Below, in pieces: positions 12,907 to 21,713 of a stretch of DNA of 64,000 bases. The stretch is from positions 62,001 through 126,000 of the forward strand of contig NZ_JARVCO010000004.1 of assembly GCF_034531395.1 (NCBI RefSeq), given 5' to 3'. A program made the position numbers and the translations under genes. The notes beneath the pieces were generated by a model. The model was not told where the DNA came from and did no database searches. It worked only from the letters and a program-made list of their open reading frames with translations. The DNA is from Pontiella agarivorans (lineage in GTDB: Bacteria > Verrucomicrobiota > Kiritimatiellia > Kiritimatiellales > Pontiellaceae). The stretch's first letter is position 1. Every line of letters begins with the position of its first letter.

Positions 12907-12936
12907 GTTAACGGACCATCCAACCGCCGTTAACGG
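12907..12936. promoter_or_regulatory. candidate AraC-type operator, two GTTAACGG direct repeats
   Basis: GTTAACGG occurs at 12907-12914 and again at 12929-12936, exactly 22 bases apart, about two helical turns. That is the spacing usual for AraC-family dimer sites. Each copy contains the palindrome GTTAAC. The pair is immediately upstream of the XylR-like gene. The repeats are seen directly; binding is inferred. Confidence 0.5.
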
Positions 12937-12971
12937 TCACGCAGGATGAACGCTTTCCATATAAACACAAC

Positions 12972-12993
12972 GGGGCGGACTTTCATCCGCCCC
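12972..12993 (-). terminator. stem-loop after the SDR gene
   Basis: A perfect 8-bp stem, GGGGCGGA/TCCGCCCC, with a 6-base loop lies 10 bases beyond the SDR stop codon. The minus-strand sequence after it (GTTGTGTTTAT) is only moderately U-rich, so termination may be partial. Confidence 0.6.
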
Positions 12994-13003
12994 TGCAGAA
13001 CGG

Positions 13004-13804
13004 TTAAACGACGTTTTCGCCTTTAACATAACCGAAGTTGGCTGTAATGCCACCATCCACATACAGGACGTGTCCATTGACAAACTGGCTGGCTTTCGAG
13101 GCCAGGAAGAGCGCCGCATTGCCCACGTCTTCCGGCTCGCCCCAGCGATCGGCCGGCGTGCGGGTCATCACGAGATCATTGAACGGATGCCCGCCTTCGC
13201 GGATCGGAGCGGTCTGCGCCGTGGCAATATAGCCCGGGCCGATGCCGTTCACCTGAATGTTATACTTTGCCCACTCGCAGCACATATTGGCCGTCAGCAT
13301 TTTCAGGCCGCCTTTTGCCGAAGCATAAGCCGAAACAGAGTTGCGGCCATAGCGGCTCATCATCGAACACATATTGATGATTTTACCTTCGCGCTTTTTG
13401 ATCATATTCGGTGCAACACGTTTGCCGACGATGAACGGAGCCACGAGATCGACGTCGATCACCTGCTCGAACTCCTCCACCGGCATGTCGAGAATCGGCA
13501 CGCGCTTGATGATGCCCGCGTTGTTGACCAGAATATCGATCTCGCCGACGTCCTGCTCAATTTTAGAGATACCGGCATCGACATCAGCTTCATTGCAGAC
13601 ATTGAACACCAGCGTATAGGCATCGATGCCCGCCGCCGCATATTCCTTCTTCGCGGATTCCAGCTTCGCTTCATCAATATCATTCACACAGATTTTAGCT
13701 CCGGCCTGCCCCAGCACCATGCCGACCGCCATTCCGATACCATGTGTTCCGCCGGTGACCAGCGCCACTTTGCCTTTGAGATCAAACAGATCCATTACAC
13801 CCAT
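13004..13804 (-). CDS. KduD-like short-chain dehydrogenase (2,5-diketo-3-deoxygluconate reductase candidate)
   Basis: Classical NAD(P)-dependent SDR, 266 residues. It has the cofactor motif TGGTHGIG (about 17-24), NNAGI, and the catalytic Ser/Tyr/Lys set in CSMMSRYGRNSVSAYASAKGG. The C-terminal YVDGGITA is typical of the gluconate 5-dehydrogenase / KduD group. In the anhydrogalactose pathway a KduD-type enzyme would reduce 2,5-diketo-3-deoxygluconate to 2-keto-3-deoxy-D-gluconate. This gene is the last of the ALDH-cycloisomerase-ADH-SDR operon, 18 bases after the ADH, with AGGAG upstream of the ATG. Direction and substrate are inferred from the operon. Confidence 0.88.
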   Translation of the reverse strand: MGVMDLFDLKGKVALVTGGTHGIGMAVGMVLGQAGAKICVNDIDEAKLESAKKEYAAAGIDAYTLVFNVCNEADVDAGISKIEQDVGEIDILVNNAGIIKRVPILDMPVEEFEQVIDVDLVAPFIVGKRVAPNMIKKREGKIINMCSMMSRYGRNSVSAYASAKGGLKMLTANMCCEWAKYNIQVNGIGPGYIATAQTAPIREGGHPFNDLVMTRTPADRWGEPEDVGNAALFLASKASQFVNGHVLYVDGGITANFGYVKGENVV

Positions 13805-13822
13805 TGTTCTTCTCCTGTTAAT

Positions 13823-14839
13823 TTATGAACACTTAATCAAACTCTTCATCGCCGTCGCATTACCGTCCAATGCCTGGAATGCCTTGGTAATATCTTCCAG
13901 TTCCTGAATATCGGTAATCAGCGTCTCGCAATCGATGTCACCGTTCACTACCAGTTCAATTGCTTTTTCATAGTCCGCCGCTTCATAGACACGCGCCCCC
14001 ATCAGTTCCAGCTCGCGCCAGAAAAACTTGAACATATCCACTTCCGGCTTATTCGCAAAAATCGCCACCATTACGATCCGGCCGCGCACCGCCGCCGCTT
14101 CAGTCATGGTTTCAATGCCTGGTTTTGACCCGGAAACTTCAAAGACCACTTCCGCCCCTTTGTCACCGGTACGTTTCCACATCTCTTCGGCCACATTGAC
14201 CTTCCGCGGATCCAACGTCTGGAAACCGAGTTTTTCCGCCACTTCCAGGCGATAGTCACTCACTTCGGAAATCACCACGTTACCGCCCGCCTGTCGCGCA
14301 ACCATCGCCACCAGCAGACCAATCGGACCGCCGCCGATCACCAGCACATCTTCGCCTTCTTTAATTTTTGCACGGCCCACATCGTGGCAGGCCACCGCCG
14401 TCGGCTCAATCAGTGCCGCATAATCAAGACGCATTTCGGCCGGCACTTTATGCAGCGTATGCGCCGGCAGCGTCCACATTTCCTGCATGGCCCCTTCGGT
14501 ATCCAGTCCCAGAAACTTCAGATTCTGGCAGACATGAATATAGCCTTTTTTACACGCCGCACATTCACCGCAATGACTCAGCGGACGTACCACCACCGGA
14601 TCGCCGACCGCGAGGCCTTCGACTCCGGGACCAATTGCATCAACCACGGCCGAACACTCATGACCGATCACACGATTGGTGGTTACCCGCGCATCCATGG
14701 AACCGTGATACACATGCAGATCGGTTCCGCAGATACCGCAATAGGCAATTTTAATCCGTGCATCGCCCGGCCCCGGCTCTTTCGGCTGATCCTCTTTGAT
14801 CGTGAAACTTTTATCTCCTGAATAATATGCAGCTTTCAT
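13823..14839 (-). CDS. zinc-dependent alcohol dehydrogenase (2-keto-3-deoxy-L-galactonate 5-dehydrogenase candidate)
   Basis: Medium-chain dehydrogenase of the threonine/sorbitol dehydrogenase type, 338 residues. The catalytic zinc ligands are visible in CGICGTDLHVYHG and GHECSAVV. The structural zinc cysteines are in HCGECAACKKGYIHVCQN, and the Rossmann motif is VLVIGGGPIGLL. It lies between the enolase-superfamily gene and the KduD-like SDR. It is therefore the natural candidate to oxidise C5 of 2-keto-3-deoxy-L-galactonate before the SDR reduces the product, inverting that centre. The ribosome site AAGGAA precedes the ATG. Alternative polyol substrates fit the family equally well. Confidence 0.87.
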   Translation of the reverse strand: MKAAYYSGDKSFTIKEDQPKEPGPGDARIKIAYCGICGTDLHVYHGSMDARVTTNRVIGHECSAVVDAIGPGVEGLAVGDPVVVRPLSHCGECAACKKGYIHVCQNLKFLGLDTEGAMQEMWTLPAHTLHKVPAEMRLDYAALIEPTAVACHDVGRAKIKEGEDVLVIGGGPIGLLVAMVARQAGGNVVISEVSDYRLEVAEKLGFQTLDPRKVNVAEEMWKRTGDKGAEVVFEVSGSKPGIETMTEAAAVRGRIVMVAIFANKPEVDMFKFFWRELELMGARVYEAADYEKAIELVVNGDIDCETLITDIQELEDITKAFQALDGNATAMKSLIKCS

Positions 14840-14938
14840 TTTCCATTCCTTTATTTAAAAAATTCATGTGGAAAGAATTCAGGGTTCAACGGTTGAAAAA
14901 ATGTACATTCCAAGCCCTGGACCCTTTAATCCTTTTAA
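14840..14938. other. 99-base spacer inside the anhydrogalactose operon
   Basis: The other gaps in this operon are 2 and 18 bases, so this spacer stands out. It contains TTCAA-CGG-TTGAA (14885-14897) and TTCCAAGCCCTGGA, a relative of the window's TTCCAA...TTGGAA motif. No gene is visible. An internal promoter or processing site is possible. Confidence 0.4.
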
Positions 14939-16030
14939 CTATTCAACCTCATACGGTTTGAGCTTTTCCCAGTTAAAGACAACGCCGGTCCCCGGCTCAT
15001 CGGAAGCGACCGCACGATGGTTCTCCACCACGAGCGGCCGGGTTGTATATTCATCGATCGGGAAACTGTGCACTTCCAGCCAGCCGGAATTCGACTGCGC
15101 CGAAACGAGGCTGACGTGCAGTTCCTGCATCCCGTGCGAACAGACCGGAAGATCATATTTCCGCGAAAGCTCCGCTGCAGCCAGCCAGCCGGTAATGCCG
15201 CCGCAGTTGGAAGCATCGGGCTGAATGAATGAGAGCTTCGACTGTTCCAACGCATAGCCGAATTCATGAATCGTATGCAGATTTTCCCCCATCGCCAGCG
15301 GCATCCCGGTAGCATCGGCAATCTTCGCGTAACCCGGATAGTCGTCCGGAATTGTCGGCTCTTCAAACCAGGTAATGTCATATGGTTTAAAACGCTTCGC
15401 CGCTTCAATGGCTTTTTCCACACTCATCGAATAGTTGGCATCCACCATGAAGGTGACTTCCGGACCGATCAGTTTACGGACCGCGGCAATCCGCTCAATA
15501 TCCTCATCCAGATTTTCGCGGCCGATTTTGATCTTCACCGCATTGAACCCGGAGGCCAGATAGCCGCGAATGTTGTTCAGCAGTTTTTCCAGCGGGAACA
15601 TCAGGTCAATCCCGCCGCAGTAGGCTTTACAGCTGTTTCCCGCCCCGCCGGCCATTTTCCAGAGCGGCTCGCCGGCCGTTCTGCATTTGATATCCCAAAG
15701 CGCAATATCGATGGCGGAAATGGCAAACGAAGCAATTCCTCCCCGGCCGACATAATGAATATGCCATTCCATGAAATCATAGATTTCAGCAATGTCCGCT
15801 CCATCCCGGCCGATCAGCACCGGTGCCAGATCGTGTTCAATCATGGCCTTGATCGCATAGCCGCCTTTACCGCCGGTATATGTATAGCCCGTGCCTTCGC
15901 TGCCGTCTTCAAGGGTGACGGTTACCGTGACCAGCTCGAAGTAATGATGATCACCGTGTTTTGCATCCGACAGCACTTCCGCCAGCGGAACTTCGAAGAG
16001 GCGTGTTTTGACTTTTTTAATTGCGCTCAT
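14939..16030 (-). CDS. enolase-superfamily enzyme, probable 3,6-anhydro-L-galactonate cycloisomerase
   Basis: 363 residues of the mandelate racemase / muconate-lactonising group. The active-site set is complete: the KIK pair in AVKIKIG (Lys166, Lys168), metal ligands in FMVDANYS (Asp197), WFEEP (Glu223/224) and MGEN (Glu249), and the general base in CSHGMQELH (His299). In characterised agar degraders a member of this family opens 3,6-anhydro-L-galactonate to 2-keto-3-deoxy-L-galactonate. The gene follows the aldehyde dehydrogenase by only 2 bases, and GH117, which releases anhydrogalactose, is next to that. The assignment therefore rests on strong context. Other acid-sugar dehydratase functions remain possible. 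Confidence 0.85.
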   Translation of the reverse strand: MSAIKKVKTRLFEVPLAEVLSDAKHGDHHYFELVTVTVTLEDGSEGTGYTYTGGKGGYAIKAMIEHDLAPVLIGRDGADIAEIYDFMEWHIHYVGRGGIASFAISAIDIALWDIKCRTAGEPLWKMAGGAGNSCKAYCGGIDLMFPLEKLLNNIRGYLASGFNAVKIKIGRENLDEDIERIAAVRKLIGPEVTFMVDANYSMSVEKAIEAAKRFKPYDITWFEEPTIPDDYPGYAKIADATGMPLAMGENLHTIHEFGYALEQSKLSFIQPDASNCGGITGWLAAAELSRKYDLPVCSHGMQELHVSLVSAQSNSGWLEVHSFPIDEYTTRPLVVENHRAVASDEPGTGVVFNWEKLKPYEVE

Positions 16031-16032
16031 AA

Positions 16033-17475
16033 TCAGTTGTAGTTCACATAAAAGGTTTTCTTTTCGAGATACTGCTCGAAGCCGTACTTGCCGTCTTCGC
16101 CGCCGGTGCCCGAAAGCTTATATCCGTTATGGAAACCCTGATGCTGCTCACCGTGACCGCGGTTCACATAGATTTCGCCGCATTCCAGTTCATCCGTGAG
16201 ACGCAGGATATTTTTCATATCCTTTGTGCAGATCATGCAGGCCAGCCCGTAATCGGCATCGTTGGCATATTCAATCGCCTGATCGATCCCCTTGAATTTG
16301 ATGACCGGAAGAATCGGACCGAACGACTCTTCGTGCACAATCGTCATATCCTGCGTCACATCCGTCAGAATCGTCGGCTCAAACCAGTTGCCGCCCTCAA
16401 AACCGGGGACATCGGCCACCTTGCCGCCGTGGGCAACCGTAGCGCCCTCTTTCACACTGACAGCCACGAGCTCTTTCATATGTTCCAGTTCTTTCGCATT
16501 CACTTTCGGGCCCATATCAGAAGATTCATCCATCGGATCCCCCACCTTGATGGCCTCAACCATCGGCATGAAAATCTTCATAAAATCATCGTAGACGGAT
16601 TCCTCAACATACATTCGCTCATTGCAGGTGCAAACCTGACCGCAGTTGTCGAAACGGGAATGCAGCGCCGCTGCAGCCGCCTGCTCGAGGTCGGCATCTT
16701 CGAGGACGATAAACGGGGCCTTGCCGCCGAGTTCCAGCTGGCAGTGCGCCATATTTTCAGAAGCGGCCTTGAGAATCGCCTGGCCCGCCGGCGTGCTGCC
16801 GGTCATGGTAATCATCTTTGTAATCGGATGGCGGCAAAGCGCATCGCCCATCGTACGGCCGGGACCGGTCACGATATTCAGCACGCCGTCGGGAATTCCG
16901 GCTTTTTTGGCCAGCGGCCCGAGCTCCAGCGTCGACATCGGCGTTTCCGAGGTCGGTTTCATCACGATCGTGTTACCGGCCACCAGAGCCGGGCCGATTT
17001 TACGGCCCGCCAGTGCCATCGGGAAATTCCAGGCCGTAATGCCCACCACGACCCCGCGCGGAATTTTGTGAATCCAGATGTGTTCGTTTTCGTTATCGGA
17101 CTTCACAATATCACCGTCCATCTGACGGGCCCAGTCGCACGCATATTCAATAAACGAACAGCAGACATCCACTTCAAAGCGGGCGACGGTCAGCAGTTTG
17201 CCCTGTTCAGCAGTCAGCAGCTGTGCCAGCTCCTCACGGTTGGCCTGAATCTCTTTGCAGAAATTACGCAGCAGGTCGGCCCGCTTGCGCGGCGGAATCT
17301 TCGCCCAGGATTTCTGCGCTTTTTCAGCGGCCCGCAGGGCGATTTGCGCATCCTCCTCATTTCCGTCCTGAATGGTTCCGATGACTTCACCGGTAGATGG
17401 ACTCAATACGTTATCGATTCGGTCGGATACGGAATCAACCCATTCCCCGTTAATAAACTGTTTGTATTCTTTCAT
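16033..17475 (-). CDS. aldehyde dehydrogenase, probable 3,6-anhydro-L-galactose dehydrogenase
   Basis: NAD(P)-dependent aldehyde dehydrogenase of 480 residues, full length for the family. Motifs in order are [10 protein letters not shown] and the cofactor Lys in VMKPTSETP. The general base Glu248 is in [11 protein letters not shown], and the catalytic Cys282 is in [20 protein letters not shown] follows. The aldehyde oxidised would be anhydrogalactose released by GH117, giving 3,6-anhydro-L-galactonate for the next gene product. It is the first gene of its operon, with a strong AAGGAGG ribosome site 7 bases from the ATG and a palindrome upstream. It is cytoplasmic, so anhydrogalactose or its disaccharide must be imported. 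Family certain; substrate inferred. Confidence 0.88.
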   Translation of the reverse strand: MKEYKQFINGEWVDSVSDRIDNVLSPSTGEVIGTIQDGNEEDAQIALRAAEKAQKSWAKIPPRKRADLLRNFCKEIQANREELAQLLTAEQGKLLTVARFEVDVCCSFIEYACDWARQMDGDIVKSDNENEHIWIHKIPRGVVVGITAWNFPMALAGRKIGPALVAGNTIVMKPTSETPMSTLELGPLAKKAGIPDGVLNIVTGPGRTMGDALCRHPITKMITMTGSTPAGQAILKAASENMAHCQLELGGKAPFIVLEDADLEQAAAAALHSRFDNCGQVCTCNERMYVEESVYDDFMKIFMPMVEAIKVGDPMDESSDMGPKVNAKELEHMKELVAVSVKEGATVAHGGKVADVPGFEGGNWFEPTILTDVTQDMTIVHEESFGPILPVIKFKGIDQAIEYANDADYGLACMICTKDMKNILRLTDELECGEIYVNRGHGEQHQGFHNGYKLSGTGGEDGKYGFEQYLEKKTFYVNYN

Positions 17476-17534
17476 TACCCAGCCTCCTTGATGGTTAAAA
17501 AATCAGCGGTCAGTTTAGAATTTATCCACGCCGC

Positions 17535-17557
17535 GTAAACACGCATTATGCGTTTAC
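17535..17557. promoter_or_regulatory. palindromic operator candidate upstream of the aldehyde dehydrogenase
   Basis: The core ACGCAT-T-ATGCGT (17541-17553) is perfectly symmetric and is flanked by GTAAAC on the left and TTAC on the right. It lies 60-82 bases before the ATG of the operon's first gene. The form resembles LacI- or GntR-type operators. No regulator of either type is encoded in the window. Confidence 0.5.
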
Positions 17558-17590
17558 TATGTGACATTTTACGAATTTAAACCCGAGTGA

Positions 17591-17625
17591 AAAATAGGCG
17601 CCTCGCCCATCCGCACGAGACGCCT
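17591..17625 (-). terminator. Rho-independent terminator of the GH2-GH117 operon
   Basis: On the minus strand AGGCGTCTCG pairs with CGAGGCGCCT (one mismatch, 10-base loop) and is followed by ATTTTTC. It lies 14-43 bases beyond the GH117 stop codon. Confidence 0.8.
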
Positions 17626-17638
17626 GTCCCCTCAAACA

Positions 17639-18943
17639 TCAATCCCGCACCAGCTCTTTGTTTTCCGGATGCTCCGGAACGGCATCCTCTTGAGCAAGAT
17701 CCTCTATGGCCAGCTCCCGAAGCCGTTCCTTAGCTCCTTCGGAAAGGCCGTCACGGAAATAGACTTCCGGCGGCCAGTTATGCGACGGATCTTTCATCTG
17801 CGGATCATGATAATCCAGACTCAGGTCGCAGTCGAAACGGCCGAGCATGCTGTGCATTCTTCCCTGCCCGCCCACTTGAGTGAAATGGCATAAGCCCCAG
17901 GTAATTCCTCGACCGTCCCCTGAATCGGTAAACGCATCGGGCACATAGGGCCCCGCCGCCACCGGCAGCAGCGTAGAATTCGCCTCTTCCCGGAAATTGA
18001 TTCCGTCCGGCGACCACTGAATACTTTCCATTTCATTTCCATGCCGGCCGGCCAGCGCTGCAATACCGCCTTTAAACGGAAAGTATGCGGTTTCATGCCC
18101 CGAATTGAGCACCGGGTTCAACGGACATTTTTCAAACGGCCCCAGCGGATGGTCCGCTGTTGCGAGCCCTTGAGCACGAATCAGTTCAGGGCGACCGTTA
18201 AAATCAGATTTATAGTAGAGATAAATGCGGCCTCTGTAGACCAGCGGATAGGGATCATGAATGGAATACTGATCCCACGCACCGGCCGGACCGTTGGGAA
18301 TCACAGTCCGGTTCAACGGAGTCCACGGACCGTCCGGCGAATCGGCCCAGGAAACCGCCACCGGACAGTCATCGCCGCGCTTCCCCGGCATTTCCTGAAA
18401 TGCCTGATAGTAGAGATAATATGTTCCCTTCCAGACCAGAATATCCGGCGTGGACACGGAACGCCAGCCGGGAGCAGGCTTCGGCGGACGCCGCACAGCA
18501 ACCCCCTGTTCCTTCCAGGTAAATCCGTCCTCCGACGTGGCATACCAGATTTCCGACATATCCCAGTCGAACGAAGGCAGTGTTTCCGAACCGCCCTGGG
18601 CTCCCTGCGGCGGCACCTCGGTTTTGCGGCAGGTATACCACACATAATACCGCCCCGCATGTTTGATCACTTTTGAAGGATCCCGGCGGGTAACGGTTCC
18701 GTCGTGGTTGCTGTAATCCAGCCCTTCAATCGGAGTGTAGCGGAATTTGGAGAAGAGCTCGTTCCACCAATAAGTCGGGGACGCATAATCGTCATACACC
18801 CGTTCCATGGCCTCACTGAGCGGTATATCCGGCTTTTCCATCGGAAGTTTATACGGAAACGATTGCTGCTCCGCCGCGTTTCCGGGGATTGGAACAATGA
18901 GCACGGCTAACAGACCGTATATCATGCACCCCTTCTTCATCAT
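17639..18943 (-). CDS. GH117 alpha-1,3-(3,6-anhydro)-L-galactosidase, exported
   Basis: Exo-enzyme that removes 3,6-anhydro-L-galactose from the non-reducing end of neoagaro-oligosaccharides. It has 434 residues with a signal peptide (about 1-24). Family-like features of the five-bladed propeller are HAGRYYVWYTCRKTE, FDWDMSEIWYATSEDGFTW, RSVSTPDILVWKGTYYLYYQAF and YSIHDPYPLVYRGRIYLYYKSD, then GHETAYFPFKGGIAAL. The N-terminal helical extension (EKPDIPLSEAMERVYDDYASP) matches the swap region of the family. The start codon overlaps the GH2 stop (TAATG), so the two are translationally coupled. The product would feed the adjacent anhydrogalactose operon. The signal peptide implies release outside the cytoplasm, so an importer is needed. 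Confidence 0.92.
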   Translation of the reverse strand: MMKKGCMIYGLLAVLIVPIPGNAAEQQSFPYKLPMEKPDIPLSEAMERVYDDYASPTYWWNELFSKFRYTPIEGLDYSNHDGTVTRRDPSKVIKHAGRYYVWYTCRKTEVPPQGAQGGSETLPSFDWDMSEIWYATSEDGFTWKEQGVAVRRPPKPAPGWRSVSTPDILVWKGTYYLYYQAFQEMPGKRGDDCPVAVSWADSPDGPWTPLNRTVIPNGPAGAWDQYSIHDPYPLVYRGRIYLYYKSDFNGRPELIRAQGLATADHPLGPFEKCPLNPVLNSGHETAYFPFKGGIAALAGRHGNEMESIQWSPDGINFREEANSTLLPVAAGPYVPDAFTDSGDGRGITWGLCHFTQVGGQGRMHSMLGRFDCDLSLDYHDPQMKDPSHNWPPEVYFRDGLSEGAKERLRELAIEDLAQEDAVPEHPENKELVRD

Positions 18944-21480
18944 TATCTCTCCGTTATAACGGTTGCCGCAGCATCCGACAGTCCTTCACCCGATGCCCGG
19001 ATAACATATTCTCCCGCCGCATCTGTTGCCTGCACAATAAGCAGTGCGCGGCCTTTATGCGTCCGAATGGTATCCGACTGAAAATCCTGCACGTTATCCG
19101 CCGCACCGTTATCCACGCCCAGCCGTTTCAGCCCTTCCGGAATGGAAAAAGTGATTTCGCGGTTTTCCGTATAAACCGGGAACCCCTGTTCGTCCTGCAG
19201 CTGAACCACAATGTGGGCCACATCATAACCATCCGCCTTAAGCCGGCGGTTTTCCGTCCGCAGCGTCATACCCACCGGTTCACCATGCGTTGAAAGGGTA
19301 CGTTCAAACCGTTTCCCGTCTTTCCAGCCCCTCGCCGTCAGCGTGCCCTCTTCAAACGGCACGGCCCATTTGACGATATGATCCTCAAAAGCAGCCTGTT
19401 TTTTCCGCCCCAGCGATTTCCCGTTCAGCAGCAACTCAGCCTCTTCGCAATTGGTGTAGAGTTCCACCACCGTCATACGGCCTTCTTCAAAGTTCCAATG
19501 ATTGAAAACCGGCTGCCAGCTCCAGAGCATCTGCTTCCAGCTGTCCGGATTTTTCAGCACCGCATTTCCGTCTGCATCCAGCTCATAGAGCGCTTTTCCG
19601 CGGTGTTTAATTTCCTCGATATAATTGATCCCGAAAGCCAGATGCGGCTCATCGCGCCAAAGTGTGCGATACATGTGCCAACTGCCTTTTTTGAAACCGG
19701 CTGTATCCAGCATGCCGCTGCCGTTGACCTTCACCGGATAATCCCCGCGCACTTCGCCCATATAATCGATACCGGTCCAGAGAAAGGTTCCGGCAATATG
19801 ATCCCGGTCCATAACCGCCTTCCACTCGTGATACTGCGGAACATTTTCCGTACCCATAATCGGCTTGTCCGGAAGGATTCTATGGCCGTAGTCATACAGC
19901 ACCCGGCGATAACTGTAACCGACCATGTCCAGCGCATCGGCATATCCCGAAAAATGGCTGGCCGAAGGCAGAATACAATTGGCCGTAACCGGCCGCGTGG
20001 TATCCAGCTCCTTCGTCCAGCGCGAAAGTTTCTGAGCCGTTTCCCCGATGTCGTACCGCCCGCGCGGCAGTGTTGCGAGCTGGTGTTTAATTTCTTCGGT
20101 ACTGAACGGGGGCTCGCTCCAGAAATAGTTTCCGTCCCAGTTCATGTTGTTGAAAAAACCGGTGGCGGCTTTGTTGCGCGGATAGGTCCACTCAATCTCA
20201 TTCCCGATGCTCCACTGAATAATGGATGGGTGATTCCGATGACTCAGCACCGTAGACTTCAGGTCCTTTTCCGCCCATACCTGAAAGTGCTCACCGTAGC
20301 CCTGCGTTTCGTAATGAACGTCCCGCTGGTTCATATTAAACCGTTTATCCTTGGGGTTATCCCACTCATCGAAAAATTCATCCTGAACCAGAACGCCCAT
20401 TTCGTCGCACAGATCAAGGAGCACGGTCGAAGCCGGATTGTGCGCACTGCGGATGGCATTGCATCCACCTTCTTTCAGAATTTCAAGCCGACGACGCCAC
20501 ACCCCTGCCGGTACCGCACTGCCGACCAGACCGCCGTCGTGGTGCAGACAGACGCCCTTGATCTTCATGCTGCTTCCGTTCAGCGAGAACCCGGCATCCG
20601 GATCAAACTTAAAGGTACGGATGCCGATCCGGGCAGAAGAGGCATCCACCGTTTCTCCATCGGCAACCAGCTCGGTTTTCGCCGTGTAGAGATAGGGATC
20701 GCCGATGCTCCAGCGCCGGGGATTTTCAACCCGGATTTTCTGCTCAATCGTAATGTGCTCCCCGCCGTTCAGTTTAATCCGTTTGGCATCCGAGCCGACC
20801 CTATGACCCTCCGCATCCAGAATGGAGGTGATGACCCGGAACTTCCGGATATCGGAATAATCGTTCTTCACCCGGATTTCCGCATCTATTTCGGCTGATT
20901 TTTCCGATGCGGTGATCGTGGAATAAAACGTGCCCCAGATCGGAATATGCAGTTTATCCGTAGTGATTAATTCTACATCACGGTAGATCCCTGCTCCGGT
21001 ATACCAGCGACTGTCGGCATAACGGGTGTGATCCACCTTCACCGTAAGCACATTGGTTCCGTTTTCTTCGAGATGCGGGGTAAGATCAAAATGGAACGGC
21101 GTGTAACCGTTCGGATGAAAGCCGAGTTTACGGCCGTTGATCCAGACCTCGGAATTATTATACACCCCGTCAAAAAGAACCTGCACCTTTTTACCGGCCA
21201 GCGCCCCGGTCTCAAACGTCTTGCGATACCAGCCTATCCCTTTTCCCGGAATGACCCCGGTGGCCTGATAAAACGGGAGATTAGACTGACATGAATTTTC
21301 CACCACCCAGTCGTGCGGAAGATTCAGCTGACGCCATGTCGAATCGTCGTAATGTTCATCCTGCGGCACGCCTTCAGCATCGAGTGCAAAACGCCAGTTT
21401 CCGTTGAAATCCGCCACGCGCTGCGCCATAGACACCACACTTACTGCGGCCAACGCCGTCATCATTAGAACCCTGTTCAC
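18943..21480 (-). CDS. exported GH2 beta-galactosidase coupled to GH117
   Basis: 845 residues from a GTG at 21480. I prefer this start because GGAGAGG lies 7 bases upstream and it begins a signal peptide ([20 protein letters not shown]); the open frame reaches further up to 21669 without a signal. The sandwich domain includes LPHDW and [18 protein letters not shown]. The barrel has the acid/base in [12 protein letters not shown] (about Glu428) and the nucleophile in [11 protein letters not shown] (about Glu545). The C-terminal DUF4982-like and GH2_C5-type Ig domains follow. It is paired with GH117, consistent with an agarolytic beta-galactosidase that acts alternately with GH117 on agaro-oligosaccharides. 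The pairing is seen; specificity is inferred. Confidence 0.9.
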   Translation of the reverse strand: MNRVLMMTALAAVSVVSMAQRVADFNGNWRFALDAEGVPQDEHYDDSTWRQLNLPHDWVVENSCQSNLPFYQATGVIPGKGIGWYRKTFETGALAGKKVQVLFDGVYNNSEVWINGRKLGFHPNGYTPFHFDLTPHLEENGTNVLTVKVDHTRYADSRWYTGAGIYRDVELITTDKLHIPIWGTFYSTITASEKSAEIDAEIRVKNDYSDIRKFRVITSILDAEGHRVGSDAKRIKLNGGEHITIEQKIRVENPRRWSIGDPYLYTAKTELVADGETVDASSARIGIRTFKFDPDAGFSLNGSSMKIKGVCLHHDGGLVGSAVPAGVWRRRLEILKEGGCNAIRSAHNPASTVLLDLCDEMGVLVQDEFFDEWDNPKDKRFNMNQRDVHYETQGYGEHFQVWAEKDLKSTVLSHRNHPSIIQWSIGNEIEWTYPRNKAATGFFNNMNWDGNYFWSEPPFSTEEIKHQLATLPRGRYDIGETAQKLSRWTKELDTTRPVTANCILPSASHFSGYADALDMVGYSYRRVLYDYGHRILPDKPIMGTENVPQYHEWKAVMDRDHIAGTFLWTGIDYMGEVRGDYPVKVNGSGMLDTAGFKKGSWHMYRTLWRDEPHLAFGINYIEEIKHRGKALYELDADGNAVLKNPDSWKQMLWSWQPVFNHWNFEEGRMTVVELYTNCEEAELLLNGKSLGRKKQAAFEDHIVKWAVPFEEGTLTARGWKDGKRFERTLSTHGEPVGMTLRTENRRLKADGYDVAHIVVQLQDEQGFPVYTENREITFSIPEGLKRLGVDNGAADNVQDFQSDTIRTHKGRALLIVQATDAAGEYVIRASGEGLSDAAATVITER

Positions 21481-21570
21481 TACACAACCTCTCCATAATT
21501 CAATCGCACTGAAAATGATATGATGAAGTGTTGAAATGCGTACATTGTTCAATTGGACTATACGACGATC

Positions 21571-21645
21571 CGTTCCGGAAACGGCTACGCCATTCCGAAA
21601 CGTGAAATTCAATCCGGCCGGACTGGAACGGCACACCGTTTCCGG
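21571..21645. promoter_or_regulatory. inverted CCGGAAACGG / CCGTTTCCGG pair upstream of GH2
   Basis: CCGGAAACGG (21575-21584) and its exact reverse complement CCGTTTCCGG (21636-21645) stand 61 bases apart in the 233-base region before the GH2 start. The first overlaps the palindromic CCGTTCCGGAAACGG, and the second overlaps AACGG-CACA-CCGTT. Possible paired operator; function unproven. Confidence 0.35.
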
Positions 21646-21713
21646 TGAATCAGTAAAAGAACCGCACAATCAACGCAGCCCCGGAACCGGTTTAAGACCG
21701 TTCATCGCATTCC

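Noticed and set aside
19378-20898. 506-codon plus-strand frame opposite the GH2 gene
   Set aside because: A shadow of the GH2 codon usage; no motif, no start signal, no neighbouring plus-strand gene.
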